Positions 45,401 to 55,751 are shown, counted from the stretch's first letter. The stretch: 64,000 nucleotides of DNA from Arbacia lixula (GCA_963669155.1 OZ022589.1:4970723-5034722), one strand, 5' to 3'. Notes: generated by a model not told the origin, from the sequence alone. Numbers and translations: made by a program.

Positions 45401-48400
45401 GGGTCACCAGTCAAGCTGTTCTTAGCTTAAGAACAGCTTGGTGACCCCCCTACCCCCTGTTAGCAGGTACAGTAGGACACTTGCATCATGAGTTTCTGTT
45501 TAAACAAAGATGTTTATTCTTGCAACAGTTTGCGGTACACCCAGACTAGCTGAAACCAGGGACACCCACCTCCCTGCTGAAACCATCCATGTATTAAAGC
45601 CAGGGTAGCCCTTTTGCAGGTCAAACAAAAAAAAATGTGTTAAAATCACAGGTGATAGAAGAAATAAATATATGAGACCTTTTCTTTTAATAATAGAGCT
45701 GGAGACTGACTTGGAGCGGAATTGTTTTGATTGCTAGGTTGCAAGTAGGTTTTGAACGGGTCTTCCAAACCTCACTGTTTCTGTAGCCTAGAAACTGTAG
45801 ACCATAATACATCGTGGCTCTCTGTTCCAAAGTGATACATTATAGGGAGGGGCATACCACTGTGCAATGCACACTGAGTGGTGCAATATGGTATCAGAAT
45901 TTTAGACTATTGTCAGTTGGGCCTGAGATCAACGTCACAGCTGATTTCAATCATTTGCAGTTAGACTGCAGTAAATGTATGGAGCTGATTGCATTTGATT
46001 GCAATCAGCTGTGATGTTGATCTCAGGCTCTACTGTATGTTTCAAACGTAAACAAAACTGGTTTTCACTTTTCCTGAAAGTGTTTGGAAAGGTATGACTC
46101 TGAGATTTCATACATCTTTTCAGAATGGTATACTGCTGATCCATGGCTAGTTTTATGACATTTGTTCAAGAGCAATCCTGTCATTAAACTGCTTTTTCTT
46201 CCTAGGCAGCTGACGTACATCAAGGAGCAGAGCCAAGAGAGAGGGCAGTGCATCGGCGCTCTCACTGGGGATGACAGGGTCTCCTGGGCTAAGGTACCTT
46301 AACTTATCACATGCCACTGATGCTTTTTCACACCATTAAGGCACACAAAATGCATAGGGTATCGTTTTGTCTGCCACACTAAAGGTTAAAGGGGTACTCC
46401 TATAGAAAGTTCTTGTCAGTGAAAGCAGAGGAATAAGAAAAAACGTTAGCCATATTCTACACAAGCATAGTTGAGAAAGCTGTTTACAAGGCTGTGATGT
46501 AGTTGAGCATGGTTATCTATTCTTTGTGTGCAAACTTTATTTAAAACAACAATATCGTTTAACTCTTTGCATTCCACGTGTGAATTTATTCGCAAGTAAT
46601 ACACACAAATCTCATAGAGCATCAAATTGTGTGGCACAAGAAAGGTTACAACAGGCTTTAAAAATGCAGATTTATATTTTAAGCTAATCTTTATGAAAAT
46701 ATTAATCATACTTTATTCAAAGCCCCTTTTTGTATCTATATGTAATCTCAGTCAGTTTCTTTCAGTATTTATAACGCACTTTAATCCTTGCTCAGGCTTT
46801 TGAACACCTGATGTCCTTGCACCCAGCCAACAGAGCCCACATAGAAACCATCAAGACCAGTATCGTGGGCTATCTACTGGACAACGGTCATCCCAAGAGC
46901 AACGCAGAGGTAACCAGATGTTTTCCAATGCCCTGTTCTATAAAGAGTTGTGATTGATCTCAATACACCAGTTCGTAGTTAGCTCTGGAGCAAGTTTGGT
47001 CACTATGACCTTTCCCTTTTTCATTAGGATAAGCAGTTGATTAATATATCATTTCAAAAGGAGATGTTACGTAATGTGCTTACCCGACATAGCAATTTGC
47101 GATATTCAACCTCTAATAAAGGAACCATCTCAAAACAGGTGACAAGAATAGTAGGCTACGGTCTGTGAACAATTGGGAAAGCTTCTATTACATTGTTTAT
47201 TGTAAACTAATTGTTGTCGTTTGGCCTGTTGTCAAATACCCCATGATTGAACACCTTGGTGTTCTTTTATAACTTGGATAACAAGCATATTCTAAAATAA
47301 CTTATTAATGATGATGCTTATCTCAGTGATTTAAAAACCAACAAGCTGGTTTGGTCACTATGACCTTCATCTGCTCATGCGCAAATTGTAATTACGAACT
47401 GGCTTATTGATCGCACGCCCAACACCCTATCTCTAATGTATAGAGATATGATTGATATCTATCACAAGCTAACTTCCGATCAATTGCAATCTTTTATAAG
47501 ACAGGCCTAGCACCAGTACTAGTCGAGACATCAGTCCTCATATTGATTAGTCAAGCAAATCAGATGTTAAGCAAAAGGCCTAACCTCTCAATCAAAGATA
47601 TCCTGTTCTTACTCTTTCTTCTCACTTATTCCTCATTTAGCCCTTTGAGCAACACTTTTCAGTGCTATTCCGAAAGAAAAGGCTATTTTCAGAACTGTAT
47701 GCATGGTGTACCGTGAAATACATCTGATACCATTCTTGCCATGCAAGCACCCTCCTGCAAGGAACCAGACTACTTCTGTCTCAGCTACCCATGTCTCAGG
47801 GCTAGTGATTGGAAAAACAACCAGGACTTCTAATGATGTATCAATTTTGGCTCAACCTTACATTCATTTGTTTCCCTGAGGGATCAATTTTCATTCAAAC
47901 CAACTTTTTATCAGTTTGATTGCATTGTAATGTTAACCATGTGATTTTACTTGATTTGTTTCATTCTGCACTTCATGAACACAACTTGCCGTTTTTAAAT
48001 TTCAGATATCACTATTAGCTGCTAGCGCATGGAAAGAAGTTTTAGTTAGCCCTTTCTTAACCAAGCTTTGAAAATTCCATTGGCTTACTACACATTTTTA
48101 TAATACTGGTAATGAGATAGTTAATCATTGGGACCTCCATTCATTATCCATCCTAACTTCTACAGACATGTAAGCATGGCATAGCAGGGCCATCATCGTG
48201 TGACCGATGGTTCGACAAGGCCTACAGCTCCGTAATGACATCTAATGGGGTGGCATGTTCCAATTTAGATGTAAGTGCACATCATTTGATCTATGTTTGT
48301 TCAATTTTTTGAGTGCCAGATAAACTGATGCTCTTTGGGATTTCTGTTTATGATATTTGAGCAGCTATGTCTTAAATGCGCACATAGAGTTAACAGAACA

Positions 48401-51400
48401 TCTTATAGGAGCTTCCATGTCTCTTTGTGTTGATTATTTAAAACTTTAATTTACTGAAGTTTGTTTTATGCAGAAATAGAAAAATAGATCTTGTTCCTAA
48501 CGTATTTACATTTATTGATGCCTTCCTCTTAAATATTTAGCATTGAAAGATAATATATGTGTAAAAATAGATATATGACTCATTCACTTGACATAATACA
48601 TAAATACACATGCATTTTGAAAAGTGGTAAAGTAAAGAAAAATGATGCAGATACTATGGTGTAATGAAAGACAGAGATATAGACAAAGAGATCGAGATGA
48701 ATACAGAAGGGAGATGATAAAGATGTCAAAGTAAAGAAAAATGATGCAGATATTATGATGTAATGAATTTGATTTGTATTGCAGCATGCTCCTTTTGATG
48801 GGATGGTAGTCGTTGTCCTGACGATGTTTATTCATCAGCAGATGTTGAAGGATGGTGGGGATTGGCCGGTGAGTAACATCCTTAACCCGTTGCATACCCA
48901 TGCATACTGCTGATCCATGGGATTCGTGTGCATTACTTACGCAAAAGATGCGTCAATGGGGCACAAAGATTTCAATTTTATTTCCCCACCCCTTCTGGGC
49001 CCTGTTGCATAAAGCTTACAATTGATGGTATTTTTTTTGTTTCCAATGGCAATTTCTATGGAAACCTTGAATTTCATTGGCTGTCAAGTGATGTTACCAT
49101 GGTACATGATGGCAGAGTTACCATTAATGGTAATTTTATTTAACTGGGCCCAGCTTGCTGATCATACATAATGGTATTGTTTGGTAATATATTCAAATTG
49201 CTAGCATACTTGTTGTGCAAAATGTCCTCAATGAGGAAACAAAAGCTTGCTGAAATTTTACCTGGCATAGCAATAATTCATGCAAACTGTATACTTGTCT
49301 ACTTGCTTAAGAGAACATGTCAATTTGCAATTCAAATCGATCACAATTCTTTATGAGACGGGACACTGGATAATTATAAAATCTAATTGTTCCCCCCCCC
49401 ACCCCCAGGCTCCCCACACGGTCCGCCCAGACATCCCCATGCCCACTGAGCTCATCTTCACAGTGGATCAACGGGTTCAAGATGACATCAAGCATGCCAC
49501 AGAAACCTACCAGAAATTAGTAAGACACCAATCCTCTTTAATTCATTTGCAAAACCTGTCTTTGCTATTAAAATCAGTTGGTATGCTGGGAACTGCTTGA
49601 AGTCCAATACTTAGCCAATAGGCTAATTACAGTAAAGGACAAAGGAAATCAGAAGAAATTATAACAAATGATTATGGAGTGGTTTTGGAAGATAGATATA
49701 GGAACTTTGTTAAAAAAAAAACCTAATTCACATAATTGATGATGTTTCAACCATTGCTTTTTGGAGTATATACAAAATAATTGTTTTAAGAAATGAGTTT
49801 AGTGTAGATCACAGATATGATAAGTTATGGTATATGTGTTTGAATGAAAATATGATTTGTGTAGAAAGTAACAAAGCACTGAAGAAAGAAGGAAAGCAAA
49901 TCTCATATCAGTTGCCAGAAAAGCTAAAATTATACATTTAGGATAAGATTAATGAGTATAAACTGAAAATGTATTTGGTTAGAGCGAAAATATATTAAAT
50001 TGATTGTCTTTATCTTGAATAAATACCTGTTTCAGGTGAAAGAAAGAAAACACACCTAAAATCATAGGGGACTGAAGTAAAAACTTATGTTTGTTTCAAA
50101 ATACTGTCCCAGCAGTTTACCCTAACAGCGACGTGTATGAAATTCAAGAATCAAAGCTCCACTAACCTAATCAGGAAAAGTGAAAACCTAATCTTGTGTT
50201 TTTGTGTGTGTGTGTTTTTTGTCTCACCTGAACAAAGTTCGGCAGAGACCTAGTAATCACTTTTCCTGTTAGTCTGTTGGTCTGTTATAAAAATGTTTAA
50301 AAACATTTTTTAACTTGCTCTCATTTCTTTATTTCTGCATCAAAAGGTCAAAAGGTCGAATGATGTGAGGCCATATGCATCATTTTTCTCAAAGTTTTTG
50401 TTTTAATTGCCCTCATTTCTTTATTTCTGCATCAATTGTGATCACACTTGGTACAAATGATCCTTGGGTAATACCACATGTGTCTTCATGAGGCTGATGG
50501 GGTGAAAGGTCATTTCGGCACTATTTTAAATATTTGAAAAAAAAAACTGTTTATCAATTGCGAAATCAGGCGAGACTCGTGGTTCGCGAACCACCTTGTC
50601 TTATCTGTGATTCCTGACAAGTGCAAAAATAATACCTTTGCAAAAACTAACTGCTCATGCAGTATTAGTTTTTTTGTTTCTCTTCTTGTATAATCATCTT
50701 GTCTTACTATTGCAGGCCTCTACGTATGATGTGGTGTGTAGCTCCTACCTTATGTATGGAAAAGACTTCCTGAAGAAGCACAAGATGCATCCAGACACAA
50801 CCATCCAGCTTGCTCTCCAACTCGCCTACTATACATCATTTAACAAGTCAGTCTGGTCTCTAGATCCTCTTTAGCTCTTCCATTCTGTCTTTCCCTCTTC
50901 TTTGTTAGCGTTCTTGTTCCTCTTGTTCTTCTGGGATTTTGTTTTTCTTGGTCTTATTCCTTTTCTTCTTCCTCTGATTCATGAAAGTCATGAAAATGAT
51001 ACCCACGCGAACAAAAAAAACAGCTCATTCAGTATTAGTTTTGTTTGTTTCTTTTCTTTTGTAGTCAGTTTTGTCTCGTCTGAATAAAGTTCGGCAGAGA
51101 CCTAGTAATCACTTTTCCTGGTGGTCTGTTGGTCTGTTGGTCTGTGGTCTGTTAGTCTGTTGGTCTGTTAAAAAATGTATAAGTTTTCGTTTGACTTGCT
51201 CTCATTTCTTTATTTCTTTATCAATTGTGATCACACTTGGTGCAAATGATCCTTGGGTAATACCACATGACTTTGTGTCTTCATGGGGCTGATGGGGTCA
51301 AAGGCCATCTAGAGGTCAAAGGGTCAAATGATATGAGACCATGTGCATCATTTTTTCTCAAAAGTTTTCATTTCACTTGCTTTCATTTCTTTATTTCTGC

Positions 51401-52308
51401 ATCAATTGTGATAACACTTGGTACAAACGATCCTTGGGTAATACCACATGTCTCTTCATGAGGCTGATGGGGTCAAAGGTCATCTAGGTCAAAAGATTTG
51501 AAAAAAATGTTTGAAAATAAATTTAACACTGTTTATCGTTTGCGAAATCAGGTGAGACTCGTGGTACGCGAACCACCTTGTGTAAACAAATTGCCTAAAA
51601 CCTTGAAATCTCGGGATTACTATCTATGAATCTATCTATCTGGCCTATTTCTCTCCACGGCTGAAAAAAGGCCTCATCATTTTTCCATTTTGATCGATCT
51701 TGTGCCGTTCGTTTCAATGTCACACTACCATATTCTCTAATATCATCCATCCACCTCCTACTTTCCCTGCCTCTTCCTCTGGTGTTAGCTCTATTATTAT
51801 AATTCAGGTTAAAGTCAGTTTTCAGTTACATTATTGCTAATGTCACATTTGTTCTTCCATATTCCATGTTTTGTAAATAACAAAAATTGACCTGCAAAAG
51901 GGCTACCCTGTCTTTTGCATTATCCTAGCCTCTTCAACCAGCAGTAAATGCGGGACAGGGAACGTGTGTGATTTGAAAGCCGTTTTATAACTTTTAACAA
52001 TTTTCTTGTAAAATGGCATCTGGCAAGGAATCCTCCACAGGGTGTGGAGATTGTATGTATACACATGTGCAGACTTGAATGTGTATGGCCGGCAGTAATA
52101 GCTGTACGCACTTGGTGGAAAAGCAGTATACATGTATGAGAAGACATATTATTTTCTCATGTTTACATACAGACCGGGTGCTGCATATGAAACGGCTACA
52201 ACTCGTCAGTTCTATCACGGTCGAACAGAGACCATGAGATCCTGTACCATGGAAGCTATCGACTGGTGTAGAGCTATGCAGGATCCTCAAGCTGATGTAA
52301 GAAGGATG

Positions 52309-52369
<61 letters not shown>

Positions 52370-54547
52370 CACTATGGCAGCAGCTTGGGGTTAGGTAGAG
52401 AAGTAAACATTACTTTTGTACGTCAAATTGTCAATTTTGGTATAGATAGTTGGTTTCAGATGTGGAATATAAAGCAAATAATCAACTTTTTGTTTCAGGC
52501 AATGAGGCAAACTATCACTTCCTCGGCGATCTGATTATATACGCTATCTTTTTGAAGCTGCGCTTCGGAAAGATAGCTACATCCAGATTACCTCGGAAGT
52601 GATAGTTTGTCCCATCCCCTTACTATAGATTGATAAATATATATGTAGATGAATAAATAGGTATATACAGTGTAGATATAGAGATGTATAGATAGATAGA
52701 TATATATCTTAGCTCATAAATGATGTGTTGGATTTTTTCTTTAACTTTTAACAATCTGTTTTTCTAATTTTCCTGCATTCATACAATTCACTTCATCATC
52801 ACGGTTTCACTCTCCGTTAAACGCATTTTACTTGCAGTTCACACTTCCCCTTATATGTTGAATTTTTCTCCAACTTTTATCAATCTGTTTTTCTAATTTT
52901 CCTGCATTTATACAATCAATTCATCATCACGGTTTCATTCTGTGTTACTTGTACTCATTTCCCCTTTATATTTCTACTCTGAATTCCTCACTTTCCAGCC
53001 GTCCCACCAGCTGTCCCTCCTGAGGAAAGCCCATGACCGCCACAACTCCCTGATGGCCGAAGCAGCCAATGGTCAAGGCATTGACCGCCACCTACTGGGG
53101 CTCTACATCCTCTCTCAGGAGATGGGGCTGCCCACGCCGGCCATCTATAGTGACAAAGCCTACACGATGAGGTACGTATCCCTTCTTGTACCAAATATAA
53201 TGGCGCTCAATAGGATTTGTGTGGATTATTGTCGACAAAATGCACACCTGGTACACAATATTTAATTATATATCTATCTATCAAAGGTGTCAATGGTGGG
53301 AGGGTTTGTTCATCAAGTATGAAAAGAAGAATAGAGAAATACCCACCCCATGAATTTTTACATACAGTACCGAAGTGTGTGTCAAGACAATTGGTTCTAA
53401 ACTATGAGGGGAGGGCAAACCACTGTGATCAAAGCAGGATCTTTTAATTGGAGTGCCCGCCACTAGGCCACAAGACTGTGTGGACCAGTGAAGGTCTCAC
53501 TTGAGTGATGTTGTTAGAAACCAGAAGCCGGCAAAGCAATGGGTATCACAACACCACTTCGGTTCTCTATATGGACAAAAGCTACACAGGAAATTCAAAA
53601 TGAAATGTCCAGCCATGTGAAGTGTTTATTCCTCATATCGCACCTGTCACATCTCTTTTCAGTGGAGGAGGGGGAAACTTCCCCCTGTCTACCAGCACCC
53701 TGGGGTACACCCCCGTCCTAGGGGCTATCGCCCCCATGATGACCGACGGATACATGTGCTGCTACCGCATGGGCAAGGATGAGTAAGTAGCAAGTCAATT
53801 TAGAGCTGTATGAGCTCCTATTACTTATTAATGGCTAACACACTCCAATGTTTTGAAAAGAAATATTAGGCATACTCCCATTAGAAGAAAGGAAAGTGTG
53901 CTCCATCCTGTAAATGAGTGAAAAACAAGTCAGAAAGAGATCTTGGATTTGAACCTGCAATCCACAGCCTGTACTGCTTAGCAGGCAGTGACTTAACCAT
54001 ACAAGCTATTTCTAGTTCATGGATCAAGACACAATAACATGGAAACAAATGCCTACGAGTCTCATTCAATTTGACTCTGTCATAAGGACCATTCAGCTAC
54101 ATTTTAGTGAAAGGGCTCTTTGGGTAAATTCAATTTGGAAAAGAAATATTTGGCATACACCAAATAGTAGTGAGGATAGCGTGCTCCATCATGTAAATTA
54201 ATGACAACACGCCAATGTGTTATGAAAAGATATTTACAAGTATGTTCCAGCCTCAATACCTATAACATTGAATAATTATTTTAATAAACTAATACACAGA
54301 CCAAGGGAAATACTCCCTGAAATTCAGTCCATAATCTAAAATATGACGGATATCTAAGTGCAGTAGCTGTGTAGGATGAAATAATGAGTGTAAATCTCTC
54401 TTACACATGCACGTGTATACTTAGGCCTACTTACGTACCCACATACATGCATACAGATACACATATATTCTTTATTTAATGTTTTATGTTACAAAGTATG
54501 AATGCAATCAGCAATATTTCTCATGACACATGCTTACTGTCTGTTCA

Positions 54548-54590
<43 letters not shown>

Positions 54591-54723
54591 TTGTGTCTGT
54601 AGATTCCAGTTCACAGTGAGTGCCTTCAAGAACTCTGAAGTGACAAATGCCAACGACTTCTTTCATCAGATCAATCTCGCTCTGAACAGGATTCGAGTGC
54701 TCCTACAACATTCCAAACTATAA
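36402..54723 (+). CDS. CROT: Peroxisomal carnitine O-octanoyltransferase
   Basis: Transfers medium-chain acyl groups from CoA to carnitine so that shortened fatty acids can leave the peroxisome. Exons: 36402-36522, 41590-41714, 43351-43532, 44018-44148, 44818-44929, 46206-46293, 46796-46909, 48166-48270, 48785-48868, 49409-49519, 50716-50846, 52173-52296, 52999-53171, 53663-53782, 54603-54723. All phases agree; 613 aa against 612 in human CROT. Landmarks: FQYDDNLPSLPVPPL near the N-terminus, GTQLERGAITLWH, catalytic His327 in NLDHAPFDGM, the FYHGRTETMRSCT carnitine-site motif near residue 448, and SGGGGNF near 535. The protein ends in SKL, a canonical PTS1 that places it in the peroxisome. 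CRAT and CPT paralogues are less likely given the N-terminal FQY-DSLPSLPVP-type motif and the length. An uninterrupted LINE lies in intron 1. Confidence 0.97.
37511..40894 (+). CDS. LINE ORF2: PHD finger, endonuclease, reverse transcriptase
   Basis: An uninterrupted 1127-codon ORF. Order: a short leader with hydrophobic LSYLAILLLLAG; a 2A-like GDTEMNPGP at residues 58-66; a Cys/His PHD-type finger at ~73-125; an apurinic-like endonuclease at ~196-425 with GTESHL, AGDFNLPDIDW and SDHDIVSF; a reverse transcriptase at ~640-880 with KATGPDG, LDFSKAFDRVPH and the catalytic FADD near 858; then a C-terminal region with LVRPHLEYCSSIWNP and VQRRAARF, typical of the CR1 group. No stop or frameshift interrupts the enzymatic domains, so the copy may be young and possibly active. 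The first ~40 residues are less certain. Confidence 0.9.
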   Translation: MRACQCIQPCLHQSDMAICQVALKTRCIIIFTLKCQGMPITLRQHNLSYLAILLLLAGDTEMNPGPRAIKYPCLICKRAAKWGQNCLHVQCDECDGWYHIDCMNMPLNIYKAYADSSMTWICCQCGLPNISPSIFHSYMGTTQTSNSFSSLDDTINQDDSDIGPPNATSSPARGHHYDVRQNRKGNTPPRKKNIKCILVNCDGLYNKIPHLEAMIDHHKPDVIIGTESHLKPDILTSEVTPTGFTTYRKDRTHARKGGVFVMISDTLVATECNICSSQTELKWISLNIQGFKPLIIGVFYRPPNSDGENLQHLAHSLQAISTSMGSPTILLAGDFNLPDIDWVNRTTKPYANEGRKCSQLLEICNDFYLEQMVKKPTRTAGTTENILDLVLTTHPAFIEDCKVSAGISDHDIVSFRVNQTPSTTCKKARKVFMYSKADTTGMRRDLLKFQATFFSNNPGSRTVQQNWNDFKSMIGNLMEEYIPTKLSGRKETSPWITNATKRGVRKKQRLYNKAKGSKTHDDWLRYKNYQKELRSQLRHNYWTFQNKMFSPADKRNKAFWKFIKSRKQESTGIGSLQSGQKLISDSKGKATVLNDQFQSVFTVEDNLHIPDLSHPAFPIMERIDISVDGIVKLLKDINVSKATGPDGLPGRIMKYYAEEIAPILTYIFQQSLDTGMVPSDWRLANISPVFKKGDKSKASNYRPVSITSICSKLLEHVIFSNIMDHYDMNNILNDVQHGFRPGHSCETQLIITSQDIAHSLDQKVQVDAIALDFSKAFDRVPHERLLHKLHHYGIRDNLLRWIRVFLTERLQRVVIDGESSEWVPVTSGVPQGTVLGPLLFISFINDIVDGISSNIRLFADDCLLYRQISDEKDSLTLQQDLNQLHLWANMWQMKFNTEKCSHISFSLRRKAITTMYTLGNTPLASVSDLRYLGLTFSSNMSWNNHINNITSRANRLLGLVSRNLRRTTQKIRQQAYFSLVRPHLEYCSSIWNPHTNKHISQMEAVQRRAARFTLQKYHRMDSVSAIIHQLTCKWESLERRRNAASLYLMYKIQHRMVAINADHYTAPMIASNTRHHHPKKLLAIPCRTQLYQNSYFPRTVTVWNALPKTILDAPSLEAFKGALPTNI
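37682..37708 (+). other. 2A-like ribosome-skipping motif in LINE ORF2
   Basis: Encodes GDTEMNPGP, which fits D-x-E-x-N-P-G-P exactly and is preceded by a Leu-rich stretch. In this family the skip occurs between the last Gly and Pro, which would separate a ~65-residue leader from the PHD-endonuclease-RT protein. Activity is inferred from the motif only. Confidence 0.75.
41838..42117. mobile_element. MITE-like repeat, CTTGTGCTAAAT family, copy 1
   Basis: Shares ctcctttcttgtgctaaat, gttttaacacagtgggagtt and the terminal catagcttaag region with 45010-45445, in CROT introns 2 and 5. Inverted ends are imperfect. Confidence 0.55.
42190..42770. repeat. Purine-rich degenerate minisatellite
   Basis: A/G-rich block in CROT intron 2 with a ~170-bp imperfect period (agaatagaagaacaaatata near 42483 and agaatagaagaaccaaatta near 42651; gatgtagagaaaataaaa and gatggaaaggaaaaac). 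Non-coding. Confidence 0.65.
42845..43235 (+). mobile_element. Decayed LINE ORF2 C-terminal fragment
   Basis: Translates with interruptions as KLQTFQNCAARLIVG, then TPLLIELHSFPV, and later FSISAPKICNSLPRNVREC. These are typical 3'-end motifs of non-LTR retrotransposon ORF2 proteins. Stops and frameshifts are present. It sits in CROT intron 2 just upstream of exon 3. Confidence 0.75.
45010..45445. mobile_element. MITE-like repeat, CTTGTGCTAAAT family, copy 2 (compound)
   Basis: Inverted ends: caagctgttcttaa at ~45014 with tgacccTttcttgtgctaaat, against gatttagcacaagaagggg, then cttagcttaagaac. The right part (~45205-45325) is repeated at ~45335-45440, giving a partly tandem compound element. 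Confidence 0.6.
45910..46035. mobile_element. Hairpin MITE
   Basis: Inverted arms gcctgagatcaacgtcacag and ctgtgatgttgatctcaggc with outer CAGTTGG / TCTACTG ends. About 120 bp, in CROT intron 5. Confidence 0.7.
46930..47515. mobile_element. TIR element with a second TIR element nested inside
   Basis: Outer inverted ends: ccctgttctataaagagttg and caattgcaatcttttataag, then acaggc. Inner inverted ends: ccagttcgtagtta (46978) and taattacgaactgg (~47404), each next to tttggtcactatgacctt. This suggests one non-autonomous element inserted in another, in CROT intron 7. Confidence 0.6.
48785..48868 (+). CDS. CROT: CROT exon 9, begins with the catalytic histidine
   Basis: The first codon of this exon, CAT, is the catalytic general-base histidine (residue 327), directly after Asn-Leu-Asp from exon 8. 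HAPFDGM matches the acyltransferase active-site motif. The exon is in phase 0 at both ends. Confidence 0.93.
48979..49155. mobile_element. MITE with CTGGGCCC ends
   Basis: The left end ctgggccctgttgcataaag and the right end ttatttaactgggcccag are inverted relatives, with further pairing of aattgatggta and taccattaatggt. About 175 bp, in CROT intron 9. Confidence 0.65.
50217..50603 (+). mobile_element. Interspersed TIR element, copy B (CROT intron 10)
   Basis: From gtctcacctgaacaaagttc to gcgaaatcaggcgagactcg plus the ggttcgcgaacc palindrome. Related to 1325-1975 and 51072-51583. It ends ~110 bp upstream of exon 11. Confidence 0.75.
51072..51583 (+). mobile_element. Interspersed TIR element, copy C (CROT intron 11)
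   Basis: From gtctcgtctgaataaagttc to gcgaaatcaggtgagactcg. The flank just upstream (gctcattcagtattagtttt, 51022-51041) also resembles the flank 3' of copy B (gctcatgcagtattagtttt, 50652-50671), so copies B and C may come from a local duplication spanning exon 11. The interior holds an internal repeat of tttctttatttc, then tgatcacacttggt. Confidence 0.75.
52310..52366. repeat. (GATA)n microsatellite
   Basis: About 14 GATA units starting 14 bp after the CROT exon 12 donor. Confidence 0.95.
52500..52615. mobile_element. Hairpin element
   Basis: Inverted arms acaaactatcacttcc-like (52510) and ggaagtgatagtttgt (~52596), with a second stem gctatcttttt / aaagatagc around gaagctgcgcttc. In CROT intron 12. 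Confidence 0.65.
52728..52990. repeat. Tandem duplication upstream of CROT exon 13
   Basis: A ~120-bp intronic segment (caatctgtttttctaatttt, then cctgcatt, then catcatcacggtttca) occurs twice, at ~52740-52830 and ~52865-52945, directly before the exon 13 acceptor. The exon itself is not included. Confidence 0.8.
53933..54012 (-). mobile_element. tRNA-Ser-like sequence (SINE head or tRNA pseudogene)
   Basis: On the minus strand an 80-base stretch has tRNA features: acceptor-stem halves GAAATAG and CTCTTTC (6 of 7 pairs), TGGTTAAG in the D-arm region, an anticodon-arm word CCTGCTAAGC (GCT, Ser-like) and a B-box GGTTCAAATCC. Related repeats flank it (53837-53925 and 54134-54240). Mismatches make a functional tRNA unlikely. 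Confidence 0.5.
54548..54602 (+). repeat. (CTGT)n forming the last CROT 3' splice site
   Basis: A run of ctgtctgt ends in tttgtgtctgtag, immediately followed by exon 15. The microsatellite therefore supplies the pyrimidine tract of this acceptor. Confidence 0.85.
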
Positions 54724-54927
54724 GTGATTGACATGGGTATTCAGTGCACATGTATTTCATATCTTTTTTGTCTTCTTCCACACTCTCTTTTCTTCTTCTC
54801 CCTCTCCTACTTCTCCTTCAGCTGGTTTTCTTTCTGCTTATGTTTCTACACTGTTTTTTTCTTCTTTTTTGTTGTCCTTCCTCTTTCCCTGTCTCTTTTT
54901 TCATCTTGTTCTTATTTGCCTCCTTTT

Positions 54928-55751
54928 TGTCTCGCCCACCGGAGGTGAAGGCGAGACTAAGGGATCCAAATGGCGTCCGTCCGTCGTCCGTCCGTCGTCC
55001 GTCCGTCGTCCGTCCGTCGTCCGTCCGTCGTCCGTCGTCCGTCGTCCGTCACAAATGTTAAAGTTTACCTGCAAGACTCTCTTTTGACAAATAACTTCAC
55101 ATGGGTTGCTTGGATTACAACCTAACTTGGGTCACAGATGCACTGGGGGTACCTTCATGTTATGGTACCGTTGGAGGTCACAGGATAAGGTCAAAGGTCA
55201 TTTGAGGTCATACGTTAAAGTTTACCTGCAAGACTCTCTTTTGACAAATAACTTCACATGGGTTGCTTGGATTACAACCTAACTTGGGTCATAGATGCAC
55301 TGGGGGTACCTTCATGTTATGGTGCCGTTGGAGGTCACAGGATAAGGTCAAAGGTCATTTGAGGTCATACGTTAAAGTTTACCTGCAAGACTCTCTTTTG
55401 ACAAATAACTTCACATAGGTTGCTTGGATTACAACCTAACTTGGGTCATAGATGCACTAGGGGTACCTTCATGTTATGGTGCTGTTGGAGATCACAGGAT
55501 AAGGTCAAAGGTCATTTGAGGTCATACGTTAAAGTTTACCTGCAAGACTCTCTTTTGACAAATAACTTCACATAGGTTGCTTGGATTACAACCTAACTTG
55601 GGTCATAGATGCACTGGGGGTACCTTCATCTTATGGTACCGTTGGAGGTCACAGGATAAGGTCAAAGGTCATTTGAGGTCAGGGATACAATTCTTTTGCG
55701 TAGCAACGGAGATCGCGATATTTCTGGTTATTTTCGCAAGTGGGCGAGACA
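54928..55751 (+). mobile_element. TIR element with GTCTCGCCCAC ends and 157-bp tandem units
   Basis: Inverted ends tgtctcgcccac (54928) and gtgggcgagaca (55740-55751). After a GTCC/GTC-rich leader (54976-55050) there are four tandem 157-bp units, each with aggtcaaaggtca at 55188, 55345, 55502 and 55659. No coding capacity. It begins 205 bp after the CROT stop codon, so it may lie in the 3' UTR. Confidence 0.85.

Noticed and set aside
53415..53480. A second tRNA-like segment on the minus strand (A-box-like TGGCCTAGTGG)
   Set aside because: No convincing B-box or acceptor stem.
54744..55087. ORFs downstream of CROT with PSSVRRPSVV-type repeats
   Set aside because: Translations of the GTCCGTCC leader of a TIR element.
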